A stretch of DNA of 64,000 bases from the NCBI RefSeq assembly GCF_001577835.2, contig NC_029532.1:186001-250000 (forward strand), written 5' to 3'. Shown piece by piece: positions 11,501 through 22,811 of the stretch. Under the pieces are notes generated by a model. It had not been told where the DNA came from. It was given only the letters and a program-made list of their open reading frames with translations, and ran no database searches. Position numbers and translations under genes: made by a program. Within the stretch, counting starts at the first letter, position 1; each line of letters opens with the position of its first letter. The stretch comes from Coturnix japonica. Lineage: Eukaryota; Chordata; Aves; Galliformes; Phasianidae.

Positions 11501-14500
11501 TCAGACCGTCCCCTGCTACCTCAGCACCTGCCTGCAGCAGCAGAAAAACAAACATGGGCAGAGCTCAGCCTCCACAGCAACATCTCCTGCCCACTCAGCA
11601 GCACCAAAGCCACCGGCTGATCTCACACATCGACAGCCCTAAAAACAAAGTGTTCCCATAAGCAGCCTTCCAGCAGATTCTGGGGTCAGAACAGCCCCAC
11701 ACTCATGGGCAACCACTGCAGCACAGCACAACGGGCCGCAGCGCAGGCACCCGGCACTCCTCCCTTCACCTCCAGGTCCCGCAATGCGCAGGATGGAACT
11801 CTCGTACCTTAATGTCAGGGAAGTAGAAAAGTGATTTGCAGTATTTGCAGTTGAGGGTTCTCTCGGGGCACTCCCGCTCAGAGTGGCGCTGCTTCTCATT
11901 CAGAGGGATCACACCCCTGCACGCCTTGCACTCAATCAGCAGGAACGGGCAGTTCCCCTCATGGCAGCTCTGTGACAGGGAGAGCAGCACAGTTCAGTAC
12001 AGCCAGACAGAAAAGCAGACACACACAGGCAGAGAAGCCGGGTTTAGCAACAGCAGCTGATCCCTGGAGCTGGAATGATCATCTGCTAAGGAATGCCAGG
12101 AGCTGCTCTGCCGGGCCTGCGTAAATGAGACAAAAGGGAAAACTGCAGTTTAATCCGATTGCTGCTCCAGGTCTCAAAAGCTCTGCTGAACTCGGCTTGA
12201 ACTGCTGCACCCCACGTCACAGCGGTGGAACAGGATGTGTCCTTGCCCCCAGCTGCCCTGCTCCAAACATGGCACAAACACACATCTGTTCTATGGGTGC
12301 TTCTCAACTGCACTGGGAAATCCATCAGCAAGACACAATAATGGGGACGTGGCAGCTGAGAACAGCCAGCAGCACTCTGCTGTGAGCCCTGGTTCTCTGC
12401 ACACAGAGCAGGCTGGGCTGCACCCCGCAGTGCTCCACGCAGCATCACACAGGCACAGTTTGCTCCAGGAAAGCGCTCTGAGCATGGAAACAACAGGCAA
12501 AGACACGCACAGAGCCAAAGGGGGCGGCAGCAGGGAGGGAGCAGGTAAGAGGAAGGAAAACTTGCAGAGGAGAAACAGCTGGAAGGGGACTGGCTGGCAC
12601 TGGGGCTCTTGCGACTCGTGGTGAAATGCTGCTCGATAAGCAGGGAGGTTCAAAGGAACTGCAAACACAGATAACACCATGGGTCCAGCTCCCAGGCAGC
12701 TACTGGGCAAAGCCCCAAGAGGTGCTGCCCGCATCGACCAAGGTCACGGCCTCAGAACAGCCCTGTCACACTGCCCTGCCATTCCACAGCATGCAACTGA
12801 ATTCAGCACTGAATGCAGCACTGCTGCACAGCCCTGACACCACCCGGCGCTACCAGCAGAACAACCTGCTCTGCTCCACACACAGCACTGACCACGCCAA
12901 GCAGCCTGCAGGGCCCGCGGCTCTGCACAGCTCTCCCTTCCTCTGAGCACATCCAGCCCATGGCAGGGTTTTGTTGCTCTCCTCTTAACGACAAATATAT
13001 TACAAATAAAAATGTTTTGTTACTTATGTTACCCATATTATGTACCTTACAGGGGCTGCTCTGCAAGTGCTGCCTCCTGTTGGCCCACAGCACCAGAAAC
13101 AGACGTTGGTGGGATGGCAGCGGAGGCTGAACCTTCACACCAGTATCCCATTATGTCCCATTATGTCCCATTATGTCCCATTACGTCCCATTACACGTTG
13201 CTGCTGTGTGACAGATGGCAGCAGAGGGGCAGTGTGACAGAATGGTGCATGACATGGGAGTGCATATGGAGCAAATATATGGCACTGAATTCCTCCATGC
13301 AGAAAAAATGCCAACAAGTGCCCTACATTGATGCTTGTGAACGCTGATGGAGACCAAATAGTGGATGTGAGCACAGGGAGGGGAGGGTGGTGCATTTCAG
13401 CAGTGGTCACAGTGCCAGTCGTTATCTCAGCAGCTGTGGGTTTGTTCATCACTGATGGAAATGCAGAGCTAATGGCAGTGACTGTGTTGAAGAACAGCAT
13501 TCTGTAGCTGAGAATTCGCTCCACCAAACAGCGCTACTGTGTTCACTGTCTTCACTGGGGTTTCCATGGGAACACAAAGGAGGCATTACTTCCAGAGCAA
13601 CCTATAAATGTGCTGCCCAAGACAAGCTCCCTGCTCAGCACAGCCCAGCCACGCCAACAGGTCGGACAGCATTGCTCCAAGCAGCATCTCCAGCAGCACA
13701 CACAGCTGGATCCACACACCATGAGCAGCCCTGGCTGAAACCTCAGTGACACCAACCAGACAACAAAGGCGCTGCTGGGGCAGGGGACGGGCAGGGGAGG
13801 GCAGGCTGTGCTGTGGCTGCAGCACAAGGCCAGGAACTGCACAGGAACGTGGAGAAGGGCAGATCACACAGAATGGAAAAGGCAAACCTGTGGTGAGCAG
13901 CTGGATCTCAAACCCAACCGCTTTGTTTTGTCCAAAGAGCTGATGGAATCTCTTTATCTTTTAAAGAAGGGTGTGTGTGATTGGGGCTCTGGCACTCGCC
14001 TGATCTCTGGAATCTGAGGAATTCCTGGCTGGCAGCGAAGTGCTGCCCCAAAAAGACAACAGCTGTGCACAGAGGCTTCCCGGGGCTTTTCCACAGGCTT
14101 TAATGGGATGCATCTCTTGCATTGCTCCCCCAAGCTCCTGGACACCACAGGACTTTCTTAGTCCTTCCTTTTGCTTTCAGGTGACAGCTTTAGTTTCTCT
14201 GCCCCTGCTCAGATTTTCCGCCTGCACCCAAAGGCTCCTGCCCACAGCTCGCCTTCCTGTGTGTACGTTCAGACTGATTATCACCAAACCTAGATCTGAA
14301 AAGGGGGTGCAGATAAAAAGGAAAACCCCCACCAGCCCCACCACAAAACACTTCATCTGAACACCACTAAATATTTACAACTGCATCCAACAGTCACAAA
14401 AACGCACTTATAAACCCAGGCATGTTGTGAGTGCCTGCACATTCCGTGCACTTTGCACAACTTTAAGCAGAATTGCAAGTCATGTCTGAGCAGATTTCAC

Positions 14501-17500
14501 TCTTTCAGTTCTGTACGTCCCTGTGAGACGTGAACTCCCGGGCCCTGAACAGAAAGCAAAACTGAGATTAACTCTGTCCTTGGTTTTTGTAGAGCTCTGC
14601 AGCTGCAAAACATTTTTTACTTGCTCGTACCCTGATAATGTTAATAAACCAAAAGTGACGGTATCTCGTGATTTATAAGTGGACAGCAGCCAAATCAGTC
14701 TCGGTACCGACACTGAACAAGTCTTAAATGAGCAAACAATGAATTAGCTCGGAGGGACTTTCCATGTCCTGTCGGAAATAGCACAGCGAGGGACTTTCCA
14801 TTGCAGGAGCACCGCTGCCACAGGACGTTACACACAGTTACTCACGCTGCTGCCTGCAATAAACCGTACAGCAGAGGGCAAACTGCAGAGCTGAGCTGTG
14901 CCACCACCGCCACGCTCAGCTGTGAGCCCGTGGGGCACTGCTGACAGCCAAACACGTGCACAGAGCACCAAGTTAACACTCAGACCATCTCTCCTTCCCC
15001 CAGGTGAGCCCTCGGCCCCATGCATTGCCTCCCAGCACATCATCACTCCAGGAGCTCTGGAAGCTGCGCACGAGAACCCAAAGTAGCGCAACATGCACCC
15101 AAGGGAAGGGAGACCCACTGCAGGGCGGCCTGCTGCCCCACGCAGCTTCTCAGCCACACTGAGAGGACTTGGGCACGAGGCAGCTTGTGCTGAGCCCTGC
15201 AGGAGCCGCTCGTCAGGACTTCTTTAATCCAGGAGGAGGAGTTCAGAGTAGTGCCTGAGCCACAGCACCCTGACACGAGCACGGTAAGCTGCTGACAAAC
15301 CTCATTTGGTTCAGTCTGATGGAGATAAGCTTGCATTGGCATTCAGAGCACTGCAGAAGGCACGAAACCTCTGTGCCATAAGGAACAGGTCACCAGCACT
15401 AATCACAGTACGGGACAAGGCCTGTACACACAGCAGCACAACAGCCTGGATCACAGATCTCAGTAAAACACTGCATTCTCCAATGAGGCTCCTTGGCAGT
15501 CGGTGCTGTACTGGCATCAAGCTTTTAACTGCAGATTTTTCTAGGCACGTGCATCCACAGCACATGTGACTTAGAGATCTAAGAAGAGTTACAAAGCAAG
15601 AGAAGCATTCAGCATCCTACACCAACTTATCTTGCAGACTGTGCCAGTGCAAAGCAGCCGAAAGCTCCAGGCAGGAAGATGGGGCAGCAGCACAGCTGTG
15701 GGCAGGAGCTGAGCAGTGACCCATGGCCACGCTGTCTCTTCCTGCAGTGGCACTGCCAAGAGAATCCACACCAAGCTGAAACTCCCTCCTGATACACATC
15801 TCAGCCTGGGAGCAATCAGGCAACAGCCTTTATCTAGGGATAGTGTTGGGGCAAGAAAGGTTTGTTCCCTTTGTTTTGGGCCTTTCATGTAATGGTTCAT
15901 CCACTCTGTTATGGATGACAAAACGATCCTTCAGGAGCAGCAGAACTTCACGGGTGGGTAAACAGCTCCCAGCTGCCAACACAATTTAATGATGCTTTCT
16001 GTACAGCAGAGCTGACCTGTAGGAAGGCACAGGGAAGCAAGTTGCTCACTGCAGTCCCCAGAACACTTCACATGAAGCACGTTAGCTGTACACATGCTAA
16101 AGTCCAAAGGCCTGGATTAACGAGCAGGAAGGACAAATGAAAACCTTTCCAGAGACGAGCAGAAAACATCCTGGTGGCACAGAGGTGCTCAGAGCAGTGT
16201 GTGCTGAGCCTGCAGATGAGAGCCAACCCCCCTGCCCTCCTTCTGCAGGTGCTACTTGGCCCTGCAGCCAGCTGGAAGCAGGACTCACAGCTCAGAAACA
16301 GACTGCAGGTTCACACAGCACAGTACACAACAGTCTGACTGTAAGGCACAGTTCCTTGACAGTTTCCTCATCTCTTCGGGCAGGAAGCACTTACAGGCAG
16401 AACAAGCGGCTCCCGTTGTGGAATTGAAGGGTTCAGACCCTGAGATGATAAGCAAACCTGAAATTCTTTCAGCACAGCGCATGCTGTCAGCAGGACGCAC
16501 AAACCCAGCCCCATAAGATCTCTGCAGCTCCCTGATGGCTTTGCTTACAGCAAAACAGAGGTGAAAGCTCCCATCATCACCGCCAGCTGCAGGAGAAAGC
16601 AACAAACCCCCAGACCTCCCCTGTCAGCGCAGAGGGAAGAAAGAGCGCGCAGACACCAAAAGTCCTGCTTTGAGATTTACCTCATACTCTTTAATAGTCC
16701 CTTTCCACGTGCAGCCCTCGTTGATACAGACAGCGGGCAGACTTTCCACCTCCCGACGAGCTGCGTTGTCTGGGAAAGCCTACAGCAGAAAAGGTGAATG
16801 AACACAGAGAGCACAGGGGGGGCACACACTGGGGGGGCACACACGGTCCGGCCTTATCGTTCCTTATTAACCATTCTCAACACAAACGTAACAGATGAAG
16901 AAAGGACTCCTCCCCGTGACAGTTGCCACATCCTCAGAGATGTGCTAATGGCAAACAGGTCTTTATTACAGAACTTAAGTAGGTCACTGCTATATTCCCA
17001 TGACCTGGATCTGACAAGCTGGGGAGTTCACCTTGTTAATTGTAACTCTCACTGCTCAACAGAACATTTCCAAAGAGCAGACGGACCCCAAAAGTCCTGT
17101 GTTTTACAGGAAAACTCTGAGTTTAACAACAGGGATTTGTTTTTCTTTTTACTTACAGAGCTGGTTTCCAAAATAGAAACTCCCTCTTCATATATTCCCT
17201 CCTGGATGCAGCTCGCACACTTTTGGGGTCCAGAACTAGCAGACACAAAAGCAATAGTCAAACACCCAGCTGATGGTATGATTGGTTTCTAATACCACAC
17301 GAGAGGATTTTGTTATCCTTTAAGCAATCTGCGGAGCCTTTGCTCAGGTGTACTTTGGGTTCCCATTTCTGCAATGAGGGGCTTTTGATTCACCCCGTGA
17401 GTCACTGTTCTCCTAATTGCTCCTTTGAGGGAACCCAAGTGAACTCCTCTGAACCCTGTGCCCCACCATCAGGCACCCAGCAATCCAGAAACAAACTGAG

Positions 17501-17964
17501 GGAAGCCGCAGAGGAGTAAAGGCACATCACCCATCACCCATCACCCATCACCCATCACACATCACCCATCACACATCACCCATCACCCATCACCCATCAC
17601 CCATCACACATCACCCATCACACATCACCCATCACCCATCACACATCACACATCCCTGACGCTGACCCTCAGGGGTTGCACGCCGCTCCTTCCTCAGACA
17701 GCACAACAATCCTCCAGCCCTTCATTGCTCCTACTTACTTCTAAGTCTTGGTTTTAGGGGAAGGCACGAGAGTTACCTTATAATTTTCTTCAGGCAATAT
17801 GAGCAGTAGCGATGCCCGCACTGCGCCTGGAAGGGCCGCCTCAATATGTTCCTGCAGTCGGAGCACAGGTACTTCACCTCCAGCTTCGTTCCCAGGATCT
17901 CCTTCGCAAACCCGGGCTGGTTCAGGTCCAGAGAGCCGGGAGGAGTCGAATTTGCTGCTGCCAT
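5556..17964 (-). CDS. TRAF2: TNF receptor-associated factor 2, complete coding region in 10 exons
   Basis: TRAF2 is the trimeric cytoplasmic adaptor that links TNF-family receptors to cIAP1/2, NF-kB and JNK signalling. Coding exons, in transcript order: 17964-17777, 17235-17157, 16779-16681, 11969-11808, 9829-9755, 9253-9179, 8495-8136, 7343-7166, 6294-6146, 5774-5556. All junctions are GT-AG and phases join, giving 1,584 bases, or 527 residues. The RING finger has all eight ligands (C34, C37, C49, H51, C54, C57, C69, C72). TRAF-type zinc fingers occupy about 110-226, the TRAF-N coiled coil about 290-370, and the MATH/TRAF-C domain follows from GVFIWKI to the end, DLSGL. The start [12 protein letters not shown] matches the family N terminus. 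Human TRAF2 has 501 residues; most of the excess is a Ser/Leu-rich linker in the 360-base exon. Confidence 0.97.
13141..13197. repeat. Short 10-base minisatellite
   Basis: About five copies of a 10-base unit, cattatgtcc, lie in the large TRAF2 intron (11970-16680). The last copies carry a T-to-C change. The minus strand has regularly spaced GGG triplets. Confidence 0.9.
14754..14799. promoter_or_regulatory. Two perfect NF-kB consensus sites in a TRAF2 intron
   Basis: The 10-mer GGGACTTTCC occurs at 14754-14763 and again at 14790-14799, 36 bases apart start to start. Both copies sit in the longer shared word GAGGGACTTTCCAT. This is the classic kB element of the immunoglobulin kappa enhancer. 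The sites lie about 3.2 kb upstream, on the plus strand, of the TRAF2 start codon side, inside the large TRAF2 intron. That they control TRAF2 is inference. Confidence 0.6.
17524..17656. repeat. CATCACCC-type minisatellite in TRAF2 first coding intron
   Basis: About 14 copies of a 9-base unit (cccatcaca or cccatcacc) fill 133 bases. The array sits in the intron between the RING-start exon (17777-17964) and the exon at 17157-17235. The minus, transcribed strand carries GGGTGATG repeats with regularly spaced G triplets. Confidence 0.95.
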
Positions 17965-18273
17965 GGGAACAAACAGTCCCGGCCGCGCACCCGGAGCCTG
18001 CGAACAAACGCACGTTACCGGCAGCTCCGAGCGGACCCGGCAGCTCCAGGGACCGACCCGCACACGCCGCCCCGGCCCCGCGGCCCGGACCGGCCGCTCC
18101 AGGGCGGCAGCGACTCTCCGGGCCGGGCCGGGCGGGGGGGGCGGAGCGAGTCCAACGGGGCACAGCCCGGCACAGCCCGGCACAGCCCGTCCCGCCCCGC
18201 CCCGCCGCAGCCCCGCGTCCCGCCCCGAGCCCCCGCCGCTCCGCGCTCCGTCCGCCGGCAGCGCCGCACTCAC

Positions 18274-18430
18274 CGGCCCGTCCGTCCGCGCCCCGCACCG
18301 GAAACGCGCGCAGGCCCCGCCCGACGGACACGTGGAGCGCGGCCCGCCCCGCACTGCGCCACCGCCCGGCAACGGGACGGAACCGAAAGGAACGAACGGA
18401 ACCGAACGGGACGGAGCGACGGGCTGAGGG
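18274..18430 (-). other. TRAF2: Probable TRAF2 noncoding first exon
   Basis: The minus-strand donor (gtgagt, plus positions 18268-18273) ends a GC-rich segment. The coding exon below begins after the acceptor at 17998, so the intron would be 276 bases. The upper limit is a guess because the transcription start cannot be read from sequence alone. Confidence 0.45.
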
Positions 18431-19204
18431 CGGGGCGGACACACCCGGCACGGACACACCCACGGACACACCGCCCCCTCCCCGCTGAAATCACCCCCAG
18501 CCCCCAGCCCAGCCCCATCCACCCGCACCTGCGTCCCACGGCACCGGGCCCCGGGTCCGGGCAGCCCCGCTCCAGGGCCGGGCTCTGCGCTCCCGGTACC
18601 GCGGCACCAGGCACCGCCCCGGAGCCCAACGGGACCCTCCCGGCTCAGCCCCCTCACCCCGCTCCGTCCCCAGGTTAAAGCCCGGCCCGAACCTGCGCAC
18701 ACAGCGCCATGGCCGCGGGTACCGGCACCGAGAGCTGTGCACGGAGCGATGGGAACCACGAGCGGCGCCACGTGTCGGTGAGGTCACGGGACGGGATTTG
18801 TGAGGGGACTCGGCGCTGCTGGAGATCACGGAGCCCCGGAACGAGCGCGGAGCTGACAACGGGACGTGGAACCGACACACGGCAACGAGCCGGGACACGG
18901 GGCGGGGCTGAACCGGGGGCGGCGGGACAGCGGGGATGGGCCGAACCACGGGGCTGTTCGATCCGGGCTGGGAACACGCGGAACGTGCGGCACCGTGTGA
19001 ACTGCGGGGACACGGCGGGACGGGAGCGACACGTGGGCACCGAACGGAACCGGCGGCACCGACAGCAACGGGGGGAGCGGAGGAGGAGGATCGGGACACA
19101 GAGCGGCACGAACCGCCGGGACAAACTGACACACACGGCTGGGAACGGGACAACGGGCGGAACCGAGAGCGGGACCGCACCGACCGGCGGCGGAACCGAG
19201 GCTG

Positions 19205-19330
19205 TAACGAGACTGTACTGAGGCTGCATTGGGGCTGTGTATCGGGGCTGTATATTGGGGCTGTGTATCGGGGCTGTATATAGGGCTGTATATGGGGCTG
19301 TATATAGGGCTGTATATTGGGGCTGTATCG
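19205..19330. repeat. GGGGCTGTATAT-type imperfect tandem repeat
   Basis: About ten imperfect copies of a 10-14 base unit around ggggctgtatat lie just left of the EDF1 promoter. A related reverse-type repeat (cagccccttata, about six copies) occupies 20285-20375 in EDF1 intron 2, so similar sequence occurs on opposite strands on either side of EDF1 exons 1 and 2. Confidence 0.85.
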
Positions 19331-19419
19331 CAGCTGTCCGGCTTCCGCACCGAGATCCCGGTGGGCGGACAGAGCGAACGGGACCAGATGGCGCCGGGAA
19401 CGTCCCGCTGCAGCGCCTC

Positions 19420-19774
19420 ATTGGCCAGCGATCCTGACAGCCCCGCTCTTTAGACCAATCACTTCTCGGCGCGGAGTCATTGGCAGTTACAGCAGCCTAT
19501 CAAAACGCAAAGATGTGTGCGCGCCCGCCTCCAGCGTGCCTCGCACACTGGCCAATGAGAGCCGGAGGCGGGTTGATTGTCAGCGCGCTGAGCCAATGGG
19601 GACGCAGCGCGTCACACCTGCCAAGGAATTCCTCGTTCTGCCAAAGTCCAGCGGGCAGCCCGTAGTCCCGCCTCCCGTCACGGATTGGCCGCCTTTCCTG
19701 ACGGGCGTGAGCGCGAACCTATCGGACAGCGAGGCGGCCGGTGGGAGGGCGGCGAGTCCCGCCCGGCGTCCAAT
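19420..19774. promoter_or_regulatory. Seven CCAAT boxes upstream of EDF1
   Basis: CCAAT or its complement ATTGG occurs at 19420, 19455, 19479, 19552, 19593, 19684 and 19770, all within 355 bases and ending about 70 bases before the EDF1 start codon. CCAAT boxes of this kind are bound by NF-Y. GC boxes are interspersed. No TATA box is evident, in line with a housekeeping promoter. Confidence 0.7.
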
Positions 19775-19843
19775 CAGCGGGCGGCGCTACCGGAACGGAG
19801 GGCGCGGCACCGAGGCGGGGGCGGGGCGAGCAGCGGCGGCATC

Positions 19844-22289
19844 ATGGCGGAGAGCGACTGGGACACGGTGACGGTGCTGCGCAAGAAGGGGCCCAGCGCG
19901 GCACAGGCCAAGTCCAAGCAGGTCGGCGGGGCGGGAAGGGGCGGCCGGGAGCGGGGCGAGGAGACGAGGGAGCGGGGCTGGAACGGGCGGGGCCGGGCGG
20001 CTGATGCAACGGGCGGGGCCGGGACTCGGGGCCCGCGAGCGGCTCCGTCCCGTGGCGGTGACGCGGCCGTTGGTCCCTTAGGCCGTGCTGGCGGCACAGC
20101 GACGGGGAGACGACGTGGAGACCTCCAAGAAGTGTGAGTACGGCGGGGGAACCGGGAACGGTACCGGTACCGGCGGGTGGTGGGTGGGCGCGGGGCTCAC
20201 GGGCCGCCCCTCCGTCCCTCTGCTCCTCCAACGGGTCCCGTACGCCGCATCAGTTCCGTATGTTCGTACCTGCTCCTCTTCCTGCGGGGCGGCCCCTCAC
20301 AGCCCCTTACACAGCCCCTTATACAGCCCCTTATACAGCCCCTTTACAGCCCCTTATACAGCCCCTCACCGCCCCTTACACCCCCCGTGTCCCCGCTGAT
20401 CAGTCCCGGCTCCTGTCGCTCTGACCGTGAGGGCGGGGCGGCCCCGCAGCTCGTCAGGCACCGAGTGTCAGTGACGGTAGAGAAGGATCCGAACGGGAAC
20501 AAACGAGAAACAAACAAATAGCGCGTGTGTGAGCTGCTGCCCTCAGTCCAGCTGCACCGTGTGGCTGCGTGATCCTGCACCGTGTGGTGCTGGAAACTCG
20601 GGGGGAAGCAGCCTTGTAAGTAAGCAAACAAGGCTCAGCCCAAGTGTTAAATCCCCTTGTGCTGTAGCAAAAACATGCACATGGAATGAAATTGGAATAG
20701 GAAATCCCCAAGTAACAGCAAAAACTTGCACGTATACAGTGACACTCAGATGTGCAGCAAAGAGAAGGGGGGGCCTGGAATGGCTGTTAGATGTCAGCAC
20801 TGAACAGGACTGAGGTGACACATCGCTGCCGTTCAGCAGGCAGGATGCTGCTGAGCTCACTGCTGGTGTTGGCATGAATCCTTGAGAGCCCCGTGGGATT
20901 CTGAGCAGCTGAGGGTCAGGAAAACTGCTTTGATGCCTCTTGGTGCTGCTCTGAGCCTTGTTTTGTTTGTTCTTGTGTTGTTTTGTTCTTGCTTTGAATG
21001 ACAGGGGCAGCAGGACAAAACAAACAACACTTCATCACAAAGAACACAGCCAAGCTCGACCGAGAGACAGAAGAGCTGCACCATGACAGAGTTCCCCTGG
21101 AGGTGGGCAAAGTCATCCAGCAGGGTCGGCAGAGCAAGGGCATGACACAGAAGGACTTGGCCACAGTAAGTATTGCCCAGTGCCCTCCGGCCTCTGCTCT
21201 CACTGTCTGGAGATGGATACGGGCACCTCATGGCAGCTGAAGTTGGACTTTTCTCCTGTTTCCATGTGGGTGTTATGGACAAGAAGTTTGCTGAATGCAG
21301 CATCGCTGATGTCTAATCTCCAGGGGAATTAGTTGTGTAGACTTAGGGGATTATTCCTGAAGCCTTTGGACATCAGCTTAGAACCCAGGCAGTGTCACTG
21401 CTGATGAGCTGGAGGCTTCTCCCTACTCCTCTTCCTATTGATAAGTTTCTTTGTACTGTCTGTGCCTGACACTGTGCTCAGGAGCCCATTGCTTGGTGCT
21501 TTTCCTCCTGGGATGCTAAGAAAAGTCTGTCCAGGATGTGTCACTGTCACTGTGACACCTGGTTTGTGGAGGGAGGTATCGACTGACCACACTGCAAGCC
21601 TAGAAGTAGGCGCTGTGTCCTCTGATCCTAATCTAATTATCTTATGGCGTAATTAGAGATTGTTACTTATCTGTGCGAGTACTGGGAGTTCGGTTCTGAG
21701 TGTTCGCTTTGTATGGAGCCAATGTTTGAGGCATATCATCTCTTTTTAGAAAATCAATGAAAAACCACAAGTCATTGCTGACTACGAATCAGGAAGAGCA
21801 ATCCCCAACAACCAGGTTATGGGCAAGATCGAAAGAGCCATTGGTAAGTGGAGGAAGTCGACTTCACAAACAACACTCCAGTGTCTAAGTGGTGCTTTTA
21901 AATTATTCATACTTCCGTGTCAGCACCTGTTCCTGGCTGTGGGTTATTGAGGCCGTGGTGTCATTAAGCTGTGTGCTGATAAAGGCTTGTATCTGCTGAC
22001 TGAAACAAGAATGCAAAGCTCTTATTCTCCTTTGCTCTCCAATATTATGTGTACACGTGCCCTCAGCACACACTGTATACGGCCCCTCTAAAAGTCCACG
22101 ATATGCTGCGTTGCCTGAAGGTCTGATGCTTCTTTTCTGGATGCTCTCTCCTTTATAGCAAAGATTTTAAAGCTGTCAATGGTAGATTGCACAGCAGCTG
22201 ATGGTCGTTTCCTTTGTCTTACTCCAGGCCTTAAACTGCGTGGAAAGGATATTGGAAAACCGCTGGAAACTGGCCCCAAAGGGAAATGA
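19844..22289 (+). CDS. EDF1: Endothelial differentiation-related factor 1 (MBF1 family), complete
   Basis: EDF1 is the animal MBF1 protein. It bridges transcription factors to TBP and also binds collided ribosomes. Five coding exons join in frame: 19844-19921, 20082-20133, 21005-21165, 21750-21843 and 22228-22289, giving 447 bases, or 148 residues, the same length as human. It begins [16 protein letters not shown] and has the N-terminal MBF1 domain to about residue 70. A helix-turn-helix (Cro/C1-type) domain follows at about 80-135, including [16 protein letters not shown] and [13 protein letters not shown]. It ends PLETGPKGK, slightly different from the human tail. The promoter is the CpG island with seven CCAAT boxes. 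The gene diverges from TRAF2. Confidence 0.98.
20285..20375. repeat. Imperfect CAGCCCCTTATA tandem repeat
   Basis: About six copies of a 12-13 base unit in EDF1 intron 2 (20134-21004). The rest of that intron shows no feature I recognise. Confidence 0.85.
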
Positions 22290-22785
22290 CAACAAAGCCT
22301 CGAAATCAGTTTGCTCAGACTGATCTCGTCTGGCTGGTTCTCCTTAACCACCGGAATGTCTCTTCTCATTGCCAAGCTGAACAAGAGGGTTTCAGACTTG
22401 ATTTGCGGGGGAAATCTGCAGAATCTGTACCTGCTGTAAAAAGACAACCTTAAAGAAGCGATTGTCCTGATTTTGTTTTTTCCTTCCTCCTTTCCAGAGA
22501 TTGATGAACTAAACCTTCCCCCCCCCCCCAAAAAAAAAAATACTGCATCTAATTTGCCAGAAAACATGTGAGTCTTGGTGTTTAGAAGCAGTTGATGTTA
22601 ACATGATGGTTGGGGTTGTCTGAAATATGATCACTTGATTGGAGAGATTTTGGGGAAGGGTGAGATATATTATAAATAACTTGGGAGAGTCGGGGTTTGA
22701 TCAGTGTCTGCATTTGAAATGATGACTCAGTCACTGCGTTGCAATGACATTTTTGTTCCTTCCAGCCTGTTTTAAAGAGATCTAT

Positions 22786-22791
22786 AATAAA
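22786..22791 (+). terminator. EDF1 polyadenylation signal
   Basis: Canonical AATAAA, about 500 bases past the EDF1 stop codon and followed by a TG-containing stretch. It fixes the EDF1 end near 22.81 kb. Confidence 0.85.
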
Positions 22792-22811
22792 GTTTGATAC
22801 CCTTCAGTTGC

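Larger units (their letters stand above)
11970..16680 (-). other. TRAF2: Large TRAF2 intron
   Basis: This 4.7-kb intron separates the third and fourth coding exons. I find no exon or transposon in it. It holds the 13141 minisatellite and the paired NF-kB-type sites at 14754-14799, which make it the best candidate for an intronic enhancer. Confidence 0.6.
17990..20150. promoter_or_regulatory. CpG island shared by TRAF2 and EDF1 promoters
   Basis: The region is dense in CG dinucleotides and GC boxes, in sharp contrast to the flanks. It covers the start of TRAF2 (minus, left side) and of EDF1 (plus, right side), whose start codons are 1.9 kb apart and diverge. A good minus-strand donor, GGGCCG followed by gtgagt at 18273, would make 18274 and upstream a TRAF2 noncoding first exon, spliced to the acceptor ttcgcag just above 17997. 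Confidence 0.75.

Noticed and set aside
17524-17656. Regular repeat resembling a CRISPR array
   Set aside because: The unit is 9 bases with no unique spacers, in a vertebrate intron. It is a minisatellite.
18015-19220. Several 100-330 codon frames between TRAF2 and EDF1
   Set aside because: They overlap CpG-island and promoter sequence, have Arg/Pro/Ala-biased composition and match no family. The only supported coding segment is the TRAF2 first coding exon below 17964.
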